Shown here piece by piece: positions 48,301 through 60,300 of a stretch of 64,000 nt of DNA. The notes below the pieces were generated by a model. The model made no database searches. It saw nothing but the letters and a program-made list of their open reading frames with translations, and was not told where the DNA came from. Position 1 is the stretch's first letter. Every line of letters starts with the position of its first letter. The stretch comes from Cycas panzhihuaensis (taxonomy: Eukaryota; Cycadophyta): NCBI GenBank assembly GCA_023213395.1, contig CM041465.1, forward strand, positions 199,399,741-199,463,740. Direction: 5' to 3'. A program made the translations under genes and the position numbers.

Positions 48301-51300
48301 CTCGTAAGGGTTCAGGGTAGGTGGAGGTGGTGACAACAGATATAGAAACTTCGGGGTGGCGGTATGGTGTAGGTTCATCATGGGTTTCATCATCAGCCTC
48401 ATGGTCAGAGTCAGAGTTGGAGGGATCATCAGGGGAGAGGGATGGGTCGATGGAGAAAACCATACGCCACGCTTTGCAAAAGCGACCATGTCTGGAAGTC
48501 CACTTTTCTGCACACTACATACAAAGGCCAACCTCTAGACGACATTGTGCTTCAACTTGAGAAATTTGGACTCTTTTGGTGGATGTGTCATCATTCTGGC
48601 GATCAATAGATGGGCAGGTGGAATCATCCTGTCGGGGCCGAGGACGTGTGAAGTCGGCTTGAGGACGAGAGGCATCATCAAATCGAGGTCGAGGTCGAGG
48701 TCGCTAGAAGTCTAACTGTCGAGTGCGTGAGGACCAAGAGTTATCCCGACGAATAGTTGAGGGTCTGTTGGCTACAAACTCGACTTCTACTGCACGGGCC
48801 CACTTGAAAGCTTCCTTAAGGGAGTAGATTGCCATTGTCTTTAATCTCATTTGAATACGGTCTTAGAGTCCTGCCACATAAATGTCAATCACGGTTTGTT
48901 TGTCCAAGTTTTGGCTTTGTGGTAAGCGATTATATAAGGCTTGAAATTCATCCATGTAAGCCTCTATGGTTGAGGTCTGCTTAAGCCAAGTGAGTTGTGT
49001 GAAGAAACACTGACTCCATGTGTCTTCATATTGTTCAAAGAAACAACTAGTGAAGTGGGACCATGTTTGGTGAGAGGGATATTCTCGCTTCCACTAGTTA
49101 AACCAATGGTGAGCTCGACCATCTAAGTGGATGGAAGCGTATCGACCTCGAAGTTGGTCCTCTTCTGACATCGGGTGAAGAGTGAAGTAGGATTCTAACT
49201 TGTTAATCCAACTTCGAGTGCACTCTCTATTCACATCTGGATCAAAGGTAGGAATATTGATTTTATGGTGGAAAAAGGGTTGTCTTGGTGGAGACCCTCC
49301 TATATTGCTTCCTTGAAAGGGGGGAGGTTGGTTGCCTGTTGAGTTAGAAGTTCGTGTGCTTTGGGATTGAGGTGGTAACAACTGTTGAAGCTAACTGACA
49401 ATCTTTTGCCTAGTGTTGTCCAGGTCGGATTTGGTAGGCATGTCGTTGAGACTATCGTTGACCTCTGTTTTGAAGTTAGACAAGTCGTTGGTCAACTCCA
49501 AAATTTTCTCTGTGTGAGTTTTTGCCATTGGAGTTGAAGAAAGGGATTAAAGAAGCGGGAATAAGTAGAAAGAAGGGAAATAAACGAAGTGGGACAGAGC
49601 AAGAAAGAACAAGATATAAGAATATGGAGTTATTATAGGGGAAGAAGGGGCGAATAAGGGGGATGTGGGGTGTCTATAGCCTGTTGACCCCAAATTACAT
49701 AGGCAAGATGTTTGGTCCACTAGAAATAGCACAAAAAACTCATCAAAATGGGGTGTATGAGTTTTAAGGTGAATTTGAAGTGGTGGGGGATGGGGGGTGG
49801 TGGGACCCATTGGTGACTAGGTACTAAAAATCGTGAAAATTTCTGGTATATACCAACCTAGTGCAAACTGACCAGTACGATGTGCTGATCAAAATGGGGT
49901 ATATGCTTGTAAGGGTAAATTTTCTCACTAAATTAAGGGGCTTGGCTCAGGAGTGTTACTCCAATCCTTCATGCAAAGGGCGGAGGAGCCACGATGCGCT
50001 TAGCCGTAACCATGCATCCTCGTGATATTTAAAGGCCCTGCATGTGGTCTCTACTTGACTACTTGGGTAGCCACCTAGCGGAGTTATCTACCCGGGAAAG
50101 GAGGTGGGAGGGAGAAAGGGTAGCCGCCCAACAGAGTTATCTACCCTTGAGTTATGCAGAATTTAAAATATAGAAATGAAATTAAAACTGGATGAAAAAT
50201 GGAAGGATAAAGTAATTGGCGTTAACTGGGAAAAGAATTTCCCTTTTCTGCCAACTCTTAGTCTGTCCTAGTACCGTTCCTCAATCTCCGTGGAGAGAGT
50301 ACTAAGTGAGGGTCTTTCCTCAATCTCTACTAGAGAGAGTACTTGATTTGACAGGAAAAAAAAATTCTGATCTTTTGGGCAGATTCCCACGATCGTGACG
50401 CAACTCTGATACCACTTGGACTGTTCCTTCTTGGAAATCTGGACTTGTAGGTGCGAAAATCAGCAGAAAATGAAGCCAAAATAACGTAAGTGTGCAAACA
50501 GATCACAGATAGTAAATCACCAAAATGAGTACTGAAGTACTTTCTCTTTCAAGATACAATACTCAACGACATTACAAGTGATTTAACCCTTTAAATACAC
50601 AAGTAAGGGACTTCATCCTTATGATTCTATTGGTGGCCCTAGCGGCCTTACATCTTATTGGATGACTTATAGCAGTCCATGCACACATTTTAATAAACAC
50701 TTTAATCCTCACCCGCTGGTGGCTCCCGCTCACTAATGCTATAAGGAAAGGTGGGGTTATGTAACACACCTTCTTCTATTTTGGGTAAATTTGTAGCATA
50801 GCCGCTTGAAATTGCATTGTCCACATCAAGAAAGTTGCTAAGACAAAGGTGGTTGAGGCAATTGTGAATAAGGATGAAAAGATGGAAGTTTAGTCTAAAG
50901 CTATAGAAGTGGGTGAAAGAAGGAATCCTCAAGAGAACCTATTGACATTAAAAGATAAAGACTCCAAAGATACCACTCAAGAACCTACCAATGAGGAACA
51001 GGTCAAGGAAGAGCCCAAATATGATGAGCTAGAAGTAGTCCAGGGCATAAGACAGTTGTAGACAAGACTCGAAATTCCAACAAATAATGTTCAGAATTGT
51101 AGTAGATTTTAATAGAAAATAATTGACAAAATTTTAGTAGATAATGCTCAAAACTACAGTAGATTTCAATAGAAAATATCCAACAAAATTTCAGTAGATA
51201 GTGCTCGAAGCTGTAGCAAAATTTCAGCAGATAGTGCTGGAATTTTAGTTTGCTTACCAAAAAGACATGAAACTTCCTAGATGCCTCAATTGTTTTAGTT

Positions 51301-54300
51301 CTTTTAATATGGTTGGTCCCAAAGAATCAAGAATTAGGACTAGATAATGGATTGATGGCAGCCTAGGAAGTGATTTAAGTATGATTTGATCAACAAGACA
51401 TGCTTATGCTTTTCCTTTTTTAGGCATCTGTTGAGATATGACTTGACATTTTATTGTATATGGCTAAGTTGAATAATATTATTTTAGGTCAAGGCCTGGC
51501 CAACCAAACACCTAATACTTTTTCCATCTAGTCATGAATGGGTCATATGTTCAATAATGTTGAAGTGTGATCCAAACACACATCAAAATTATTGTAATGA
51601 TCCAATATTGATTTACAATACAATATATAGTGATTGTAGATGTCAGAAAGTATAAGATAAAGGGGAATGCACTTTTATGATACAGGTATATGAGGCAATT
51701 GTGGGCAAGTTTTTTTTATTTCAGATTTTCTAAGGCTTTTTCTTGTCCACAATAGGATTCTGATGGTAACAATAAGAATAGTAATAATTTCTAGTAGCAA
51801 TGATTGCATAAGCTTTTAGCAATTACAGTATCGCCCAACAATGGTAAATAAATTTCAAGAAAGTTAGTTGTGAAGCACATTGGGACAGATACAATGTCCC
51901 AAGATACAACTGTCATCTCCAGAAGAAGGCCAGGAACTGCACATGTGATGGATCAAAGCATTCAACAAAGGAAATGTTCCAAATTCGATATGGTTGGAAG
52001 TGCAGCGAAAGGCAGCGAATTGGCTCCTCAATGTTATCAGGCCGAAAGAGAATTTTGGGAAGAGGAGACCTTGCAAGAGAAAAGAAGACAAGAAATAGAA
52101 GGAAAAGATGAAGAGAGGAAAGAATAAAGTAGGTTAGGAAAAAGGAAAATAGAAACAATAGTGCCTGTGAAGGTGAGTTTGAAAGCCACCATGGGCTTTT
52201 AGAACCTGCTGAAAGTGAAACTGAAGGCCAAATCGAAGAAAACTGTTTTCGGAGGTTATCGACCAAATCAACAACTGGCATTCCATAGACTTGAAGATAG
52301 ATGAAGATTCATAGTGATGCATGGAACTTTGAGAGGATCTCATAATGCCAAGTTTGAATTGAGAATTCACTCAACTACATTAAGGAGAACTATCAACTCT
52401 GCCCCATTTAGATGCATTAAGTGATATGGTGTGACTGGGCAAGACAAGGGCAAGTTTGGAAAAAAATTCAAAATTTTGAGGGTGGAGAATAGGAAAATTT
52501 TGAAAATTTGACAAACGAATGAGGTCACTCGTTAAATCATCCGCGTGGGAGGTGTGCGGGAGAAAGAAACACAATTTTGAAAGGAATTTTGGTAGAAGTT
52601 GGTCGTACCAAGTGTGACCAGGTGCGACCAAAGGTGTAACCAGGTTGCAATTGGAGTACGACCAAGACCCTAGATCGTAATTATAACGATTGATGTTAAT
52701 GTTAACAAATTGTTAATTGGAAGTTAGTTGGGAAAGGGTTAGGGGGAAAGACTATAAAAGAACATTGGATGCATATAGTGGGGAGATGAGATGAGAGTGC
52801 ATTAGGCTTTCTCTCTTTTCTTCCATTCTGTCTCTCCTTGCATATTGAATTGAGGGTTCTACAATTATTGTAGTTCGGGCCTGTGCTTGACCCTTCTTGG
52901 GTCAATGCAGTCCTCTTCTTGGTAATAAAGTCAGATTTGCCTCAATCTATTATGTACATTGTAATTATGCTTCCATGTTGGTACTATAAGCATGCTGCCT
53001 GCGTAATATGATTGTTAATTCTCCTGTGTGTTCCCTTTTTGTTCAAGTTCTGTTTGTGACAAAGGAAGAGCACACAATAGTTCAATATTCATTCACATCT
53101 AGTTATGAGAGAACCAGAGATGCATCTTTGTAACACAAATAGAATTTGAATTTTCCCCTTTATTGTGCCAATTATCATAGAATGTCTCAAATAGAAGCCC
53201 AAGTGTAATGAGAGTGGGACATCGATCTTTGTATATGATTCTGTTATATCTTTCTTTGTTTGCAGACTAGTTGGGGTTGGATTTTTTGTGAACGGATGAT
53301 TACCTAAATTGCTTTTTAATTGCAGAGTGAGATTTTACCCTTTTTAATCATAGAGTAGAATTTTTATCCTTATTTAATCACAAAGTAGAAAGAAAGTTCA
53401 TTTTCTTTTTTCAGCTTAATGTTTTCTTTTAGTGCATTCTTTTTCATTTTTTAGCTTAATGGTTTTTTTTAACAGTGCATTCTCTTTCTGTTTTTAACTT
53501 TCAGTTTACATAGTGCCCTCTTTAGTCATAAAGTTTTATCCCATTTTAATCACAGAGTGGTGTGTTAAGTTCTCCATAGGATTGTTTAACTCAATGCCAA
53601 TGTACTAATTGGTATTAGTGCCTTTGTATTGATCCCAAGGGTTTCAAATTACTCTCTCTCTTATATATATTGGCATATCAATTGCCAACATTGTCCTTGC
53701 ACAAAAACGTCATTCTTTTGTCCTAGAGCTAGTTCCAAAGGCAACTCCAATGAGGTAGACCTAATGGCAAACTTAGTGACAATGCCTACCTGTGGAGAGA
53801 GCTGCAGTTTGAATAGGGTATACAAGATGTCAATTGTTTTTTAATGTTCTTATTTAGCACCCTTCTTTAGAAGGGAGGTTTCAATGGTACCCACAACAAA
53901 TAATGCTAGCCACATTGGTTGGGCAAATTGATGCAGCAAGATGTCATGATTCAACAACTTCAACCACAATCTAAACACAATAAATGCAAGGCTATGTAGC
54001 CAAATATGCCTTTAGAGGGTGCTGTACTCGTATCCAATAGTCATCAAATGTGTGGATACTTGGTTACTACATGCATACATTGTACATCCCAACCGTACTT
54101 CATATTTAGGCCACACCAAGGGTTTTCCTTGGCTCTATCATGGATTGTCATTGGTTGTATCTAGAATTTTCTGGCACAGCTTGGAATATTCCAACAATAT
54201 ATGGCCCCACAAAAAGGCAGGAAAAACGAATTGTGACTTTTGATGATTAGGGCAAAAAAAAGAAAAAGAAAAGAAAAAAGAAAGAACATAAAAGAAAAAC

Positions 54301-57300
54301 ATGAGCAAGTTTAAGAAACAACTAAGTTTGCTTCTTCTTGTGTTTTCAGATTTGATGCATGTCATATACATATTTTCATATGCATACATTTTTGTATATG
54401 TTTTTTGAAAACCCTAATTTTGTCATGTTCTCGTATTCTGGAATTTTTAGAATTGTTGTATTCTTTCCTGAACCTGCTCCTGGTCTTGCTTCCACCTTTC
54501 TGGTTATTTAGATACAAAGTGATGGATCTCCCAACAGATCCTTTTCTCGTTCTATAGGGACTATGGCAACACTATCAAAATCAGATAATTTCTCAAGCAC
54601 AAGAGATGCATTCCATTATAGTTTTTTTTTTTCTTTTTTTCTCCCAACAAAACAGTGGTCCCTACTTTCACAAAATCTACTTTCATGCTCAGGATCTCCA
54701 CAAGAGCGAGTTTTGTTGCAGCTATCGATTTGTAATGTTATGATTTATTCTGTACACCTAATACATGATTTGCAAATTTTTTTATTTCAACACAAACATA
54801 GTGAACACATGCTATCTCGATAGGGAGGAATCAAGGATTAGATGTCAAAAGTAGAACTTCTATTTACTGATCATATTGTTTCCTCTTAGTTTTGGGAGGA
54901 TAGATTTTCAGGCCTATCATTTAATATACAAAAGGCTAAATCACTTGCAATTACTTTCATGAGAACCTCCTTTGAATCAGGATTCCAGAATCTTTTGAAC
55001 CTTCTGATTTTCGCTTGGCCTTGCCAAACCCTATCTTGACATTTCATTTTTATAGTTGCAATTAGAATATTGTCAGTTTATGTTGTAACTAATGTTTTGC
55101 ATGGAAACCCATTTTTGGGGTTTTGGAAGGCATTTTCCACATTTTCTTAAAAACAAAACATTTTATGTAGGGAAGTATCTTAGAAATGCATCTTTTTAAT
55201 AAACAGTTTGGTAGTAATGAATTGAAGTTGTTGAATAATATTTAATTTTATTTAATGTCTTTCAATTTAAAATTGAATTAGATTAATATTTAAGTTATTA
55301 CAATATTTACAGAACTGTAAGCAGATTCTTGAAAATAGATCCCTCTTTTGCACAATTTATGGGAGAATGCACAAATAATATCTTGAACGTTCTTAGCAAG
55401 ATGACTATGATCTTGAAATTTCTCTTTTTAAATTGTTCTGTTGGTTACAGGGTAGAAGGGTTTTCCTGTTTGACAGAGTTCTAGGCATAAAACCTTCCCA
55501 GTCAATGCTGTTTTCCATTCTTTTATTTGTATATCAAAAATTGTCATTCTTGTATTGTTTATAATCCTTGCCAGGTTTTACTCAAGGGTGCCAATGGCGA
55601 TGAGTTGAAGAAAGTGAAACGTGTTGTTCAATTTTCAGTGTTCGCAGCTTATCATTTAGCTCTTGAGACATCTTTTCTTGCAGATGAAGGTGCCACCCTT
55701 CCTGAACTTCCTTTCAGATCTCCCATAACTGTTGCGTTGCCAGATAAGCAATCGAGTTTGGATAGATCTATTTCTACAATACCTGGTTTTACAGTTCCTG
55801 TTCCAGGGCACATAAATACAGGAGATGCACAAATCCAGAACATGCACAAGGATGCTATGTCAACTTTGCCTGTCATACCCTGTAAACCCCCAAACTTGGA
55901 TGTGGAAACATCCAAGCCTTCTTTTACATCTGGGGGTTATGGATCTTCTGTACCCGGATCCTTATTGCATGTCCCTTCTAATAATACTCTTGCTGATATT
56001 GCCAAACTGCCTCAAACAATGGTTGGTTCCAATACATTTTCTCCAAGATGTATATCTACTGAAAACACGGGGGTGCAACAAGAAGATACATATTTAGCTT
56101 CTCAGAGGCTTTCTCCACCATATGCTTTTTCAGGTGATTTAATATCAGGGTTATCATCTTCCATAAGAGAGGCCTTGGGCAAAGAAGATCATGTAGGTTT
56201 GGGTTTATATGTAGCAGCCACTTCCTATTTTGGACTGCAAGAGAAGCCAATGAATGAATCAGTGACAGATAATGGTTTGACCACTTCTATGGGTTCTAGA
56301 ACTCCTCTTCAGTATCAGATGACTGCTGAGGAAGCACCTACTGAAGTGCAATGTGAGAATCAGGGAAAATTAGAGGATCATATGAAGTCTAAATTATTTC
56401 TGGATCGGAAAGCAACAGAGTGCAAGAAACAAGATGTTTTTAATTTTGAGGAACAAGGATCCTCTAGAGAGGACTTCCCTCCTTCCCCTTCAGATCAACA
56501 AAGCATTTTGGTCTCATTATCTACTCGTTGTGTTTGGAAGGGAACAGTGTGTGAACGTGCTCATCTCTTTCGCATAAAGTACTATGGTAGTTTTGACAAA
56601 CCCCTGGGAAGGTTCTTACGGGATGATTTATTTGATCAGGTAGTCTTAATAATCTCTTCCTTTTATTCTTTTATATGAGTATGGTTTTGTTACTAAAAAA
56701 TTAACTCGATTTACATCTAACAATTTAATCCTGCAAATGGCAGAACTACCGTTGCCGTTACTGTGATGCACCGACAGAAGCTCATGTTCATTGCTACACT
56801 CATCGGCAGGGTAGCCTCACAATATCTGTGAGACGTCTCACTGAATCAGTCTTACCTGGTGAACGGGAAGGGAAAATATGGATGTGGCACAGATGCTTAA
56901 AATGTGCACGCAAAAATGGAGTTCCACAAGCAACCCGAAGAGTGGTGATGTCAGATGCTGCATGGGGGCTATCCTTTGGGAAATTCTTGGAGCTTAGTTT
57001 TTCAAACCATGCTGCGGCAAGCAGAGTGGCCAGCTGTGGTCATTCCTTACACAGAGATTGCCTTCGCTTTTATGGGTATACTAGTTTTCACTTGCTCAAT
57101 ATTATGCAGCAATTGACCTGTTTGCTGTAATGCTTGAATTTAATGAGATTGACTGTTCCTGACTTCTGTGCTTGAATTTGATTTGTACCAGGTTTGGCAG
57201 AATGGTAGCATGCTTCCGTTATGCAGCCATCCATGTGCACTCTGTTCATTTGCCACCTCCAAAACTAGAATTTAATAATCCGAACCAACAAGAGTGGCTC

Positions 57301-60300
57301 AGGAAGGAAGCATCAGAGGTAATCTTACAATTCACAGCATAAATGTTTCTAATTAGTTTTTAAGTGTTGTAAGAATACTGCCTGATGTTTGGCTATTCAA
57401 ACTTATACTCGTGTTTGTGCAAATAAGCAGGTTGAAGATAGGGGGGAATTGTTTTTTGCTGAGGTTTATGATTCCCTGCGTCAGATTGGAGAGAAAATTG
57501 CAAGCTCTGGGTCCTTCTATGCAGGCATGAAGGTTTCAGAGTCAAGGAGACAGATTTCAGAGTTAGAAGGGATGTTGCAGAAAGAGAAAGCTGAGTTTGA
57601 GGTGATCATTATATGTCTTGTGATGAGATGATATATTTTTCTGTATACTGCAATTTGTTTGATTTCGTAACTGGCTTTCTGTTTCCATTAAATTTGTTAT
57701 TTTATTATTTGTTTAGAAATTATTTGCTTGTTTAGCCAGAGAAATTGGGGAAAGTTGGTTGACTTTATATCTGCGGAACAGGAATTGTTACAAAGGGCTG
57801 TGACAAAGGATTGGCAGCCGGGACAACCGTTTGCGGATATTTTACAGCTTAATTGTCTAAGGCGGCGACTTGCTTTTGAATCTTTTGTATGGGATCACCG
57901 ACTTCGTTCTCTGGATTCATCCCTTAGGGTAGTAAAGTATGTTGTTGGTTCAAACCCGAGTCTACAAGAAGATTTTAATGCACCTTTACCAAAAGAAAAT
58001 ACTCAGAGTATTGCCAGTGAAAAACTTGTGGAGAGTTGCAGGATGGGAAAGAATGTTGGGAATGCTAGTGGGACCATGATTTCAAGGGTGGATAGCAATG
58101 ACTGCATGGTAAATGGAAATGGTCAGTGCAGTTGTAGTAAACCTGTCAATATGCTTTTTGAAGATGCCCTTGTTAACAAATCAGTTATAACTTATGGATC
58201 TGCAGAGTCTGCTAGCATGCTGGTTGGTTTCCCAGATTCTTTGTTGGTTGGCCCTTTCACAAAGTCAGAGGGTGTGTATGAAAGGTTGGATGAAGTTCGC
58301 AATACCACTGAACTGCCTGAAAATCAAGAGTTCTGGCCATTTCATCATGTGAAAACAAGTGCAAATGCTTCTATTAGAGATTCAAGTGCAGTTGAGGATG
58401 CTGTGGCATATCAAGCTGTTGGCAAAGAGAATCATGAATATGATACCAGCAGCACATTGTCAGAAAATCCATATGTAGGAACAGTTGATTGTAGGGATAG
58501 ATCAGGTGCTTTTGAGGGAGATCTGGGTGTTCGTAGGGCACTGTCAGAAAGGGATGTTCCAACTCTGGCTGATCTTTCTGATAAATTAGATGCAGCGTGG
58601 ACGGGTGAGGGTCATTCTGTAGTAACTCAGCAGGGGCATGTTACATCTCAGGGTCAGGAGCTTGGTCCTCCTGTTCCAGCAATAGAAAGTACTGGGGGAG
58701 ACACTCAGCCAAATTTTAAAAGTGATTCTGACTTGATAGAAACCAGTTCTGCTCCATCTGCAGTAAAGATTGAGTCTGCTGCTGATTCTATCTCCAATTT
58801 GCAAGATAAGGGTAGGCCAGAAGTGTTTCAAGTGAGTGTGCCTGCATCGCCGCCAATCAAATCCTTTGATATTTCAGAAGATATTGGAACCTGGATTGGA
58901 GCCCCGTTTTCTGACTTGTACGAGGCCTACAGGAAGGGTTCTCAGGGATCCTTATCAGGCTCTCCTCCTAGATTTGGCTCCCTCAGGGGCTATGTTCCAA
59001 CCTTCATATCATCAGTTAATCAACTGGATGGTCAGGGAGGGGCCAGTTTACTTTTGCCCACTGGCGTCAATGATATAGTTATTGTTATTTATGATGATGA
59101 GCCTACAAGTATAATAGCTTACGCATTGACCTCCCATGAATATCAGGCCCAAGTGTCTGACAAGTCTCCTGGCAAGGATAAACAGAGAGAGAGAGACCGG
59201 GATAAAGAAAAGGAAACTGGCGATTCCTCTGGTATGGATGCAGCTGTTTCTCATCCTCTCCAGCCATCACATGGCTCTTCAGAGATTGCAGAAGTGCTTT
59301 GTAAAGTTAAAAGCCTCGGATCTGATGATGGTTTTGCATCTCTCAGCAAAGTGACTGGAATTGCAGATCTGTTTCTGTTTACAAAAGCAATGCACGTAAA
59401 AGTCTCTTTTAGTGATGAAAGTCCCTCTGGAAAAGTGAAGTACATGGTAACTTGTTATTATGCAGAACAGTTTGATGCACTTAGGAGAAAGTGTTGCCCA
59501 ACAGAGTTGGAGTTTATACGTTCCCTATGCCGTTGTAAGAAATGGGGAGCACAAGGTGGAAAGAGCAATGTGTTTTTTGCAAAAACTTTGGATGAGAGAT
59601 TTATTATTAAGCAAGTTACGAAGACAGAATTGGAGTCCTTTATCAAGTTTGCCCCTGAATATTTCAAATATCTTTCAGATTCTCTTAGCACAGGGAGTCC
59701 CACCTGTCTGGCAAAGATTTTTGGTATTTATCAGGTTGGGCTTATGATTGTTCAATTATTTACATATGATTTCATGGTCCACCATTAGAAGATAGGTTGC
59801 AAAGATTGTTTGGCTGTAATACCATATCTTCTGGGTATTCTTCTTGATTGCTGTATGCCTCCTTGTTAATCTGTTTGAATGCTTCATAATCTGTTAATTG
59901 ACGACAGGTTACTGCAAAGCATGCAAAAGGCGGAAAGGAAGTTAGGATGGATCTTATGGTAATGGAAAATCTTTTATATGGGAGGAATGTAACCCGGGTA
60001 TATGACCTTAAAGGTTGTGCTCGCTCTCGTTACAATCCAGATTCGAAAGGAAGTAACACGGTTCTTTTAGACCAGAATCTTTTAGAAGCCATGCCAACCT
60101 CTCCGATCTTTGTTGGGAACAAGGCCAAGCGCCTTCTAGAGAGAGCTGTCTGGAATGACACTTCTTTTCTAGGAGTGAGTTTGCTTCCATTCTTTCTTTA
60201 TATACCTCAGATGCTAAGTTTCATTCTTGCTTTTGTCAATAAGGCAGTTGTCATGATTGTGCTTGGTCGGATGTTTGGTGTGCAGTCAGTTGATGTGATG

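Larger units (their letters stand above)
46380..50766 (-). mobile_element. Chromodomain Ty3/gypsy element with internal deletion, nested (4387 bp)
   Basis: LTRs 46380-46725 and 50417-50766 (minus-strand ends TGTTACAT...AGTCCA) are flanked by a perfect 5-bp duplication CACCT (46375-46379, 50767-50771), proving insertion into the LARD-like element. Minus-strand order is gag, protease, start of RT, then directly the C-terminal integrase with chromodomain. Most of RT, all RNase H and the integrase catalytic core are deleted at about 47405, roughly 2 kb or more compared with full-length relatives. It cannot move without help. Confidence 0.95.
45369..53076 (+). mobile_element. Non-coding LTR retrotransposon (LARD-like), split by a nested gypsy
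   Basis: LTRs 45369-45894 and 52553-53076 begin TGTGCGGG and end in ACA, flanked by ATAG on both sides (45365-45368 and 53077-53080). A purine tract (GTGGGAGG) precedes the right LTR, so orientation is plus. After removing the nested element the internal region is only about 2.3 kb and shows no gag, RT or integrase, although lysine- and glutamate-rich open pieces occur near 50850-51060. This fits a non-autonomous large-derivative (LARD-type) element that needs proteins from a relative. Confidence 0.87.
14172..55574 (+). other. FAB1 intron 4, 41,403 nt, filled with nested retrotransposons
   Basis: Bounded by ACG|GTGAGG and CTTGCCAG|GTT. Between them lie at least seven mobile elements or fragments in both orientations, described separately. 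No host exon is missing between exons 4 and 5, because the phase-0 join restores an uninterrupted conserved block. Confidence 0.9.

Noticed and set aside
60175-60285. Counting this stretch as coding sequence because the frame is open
   Set aside because: Strong splice sites and family conservation show it is an intron. It is reported as a retention candidate only.
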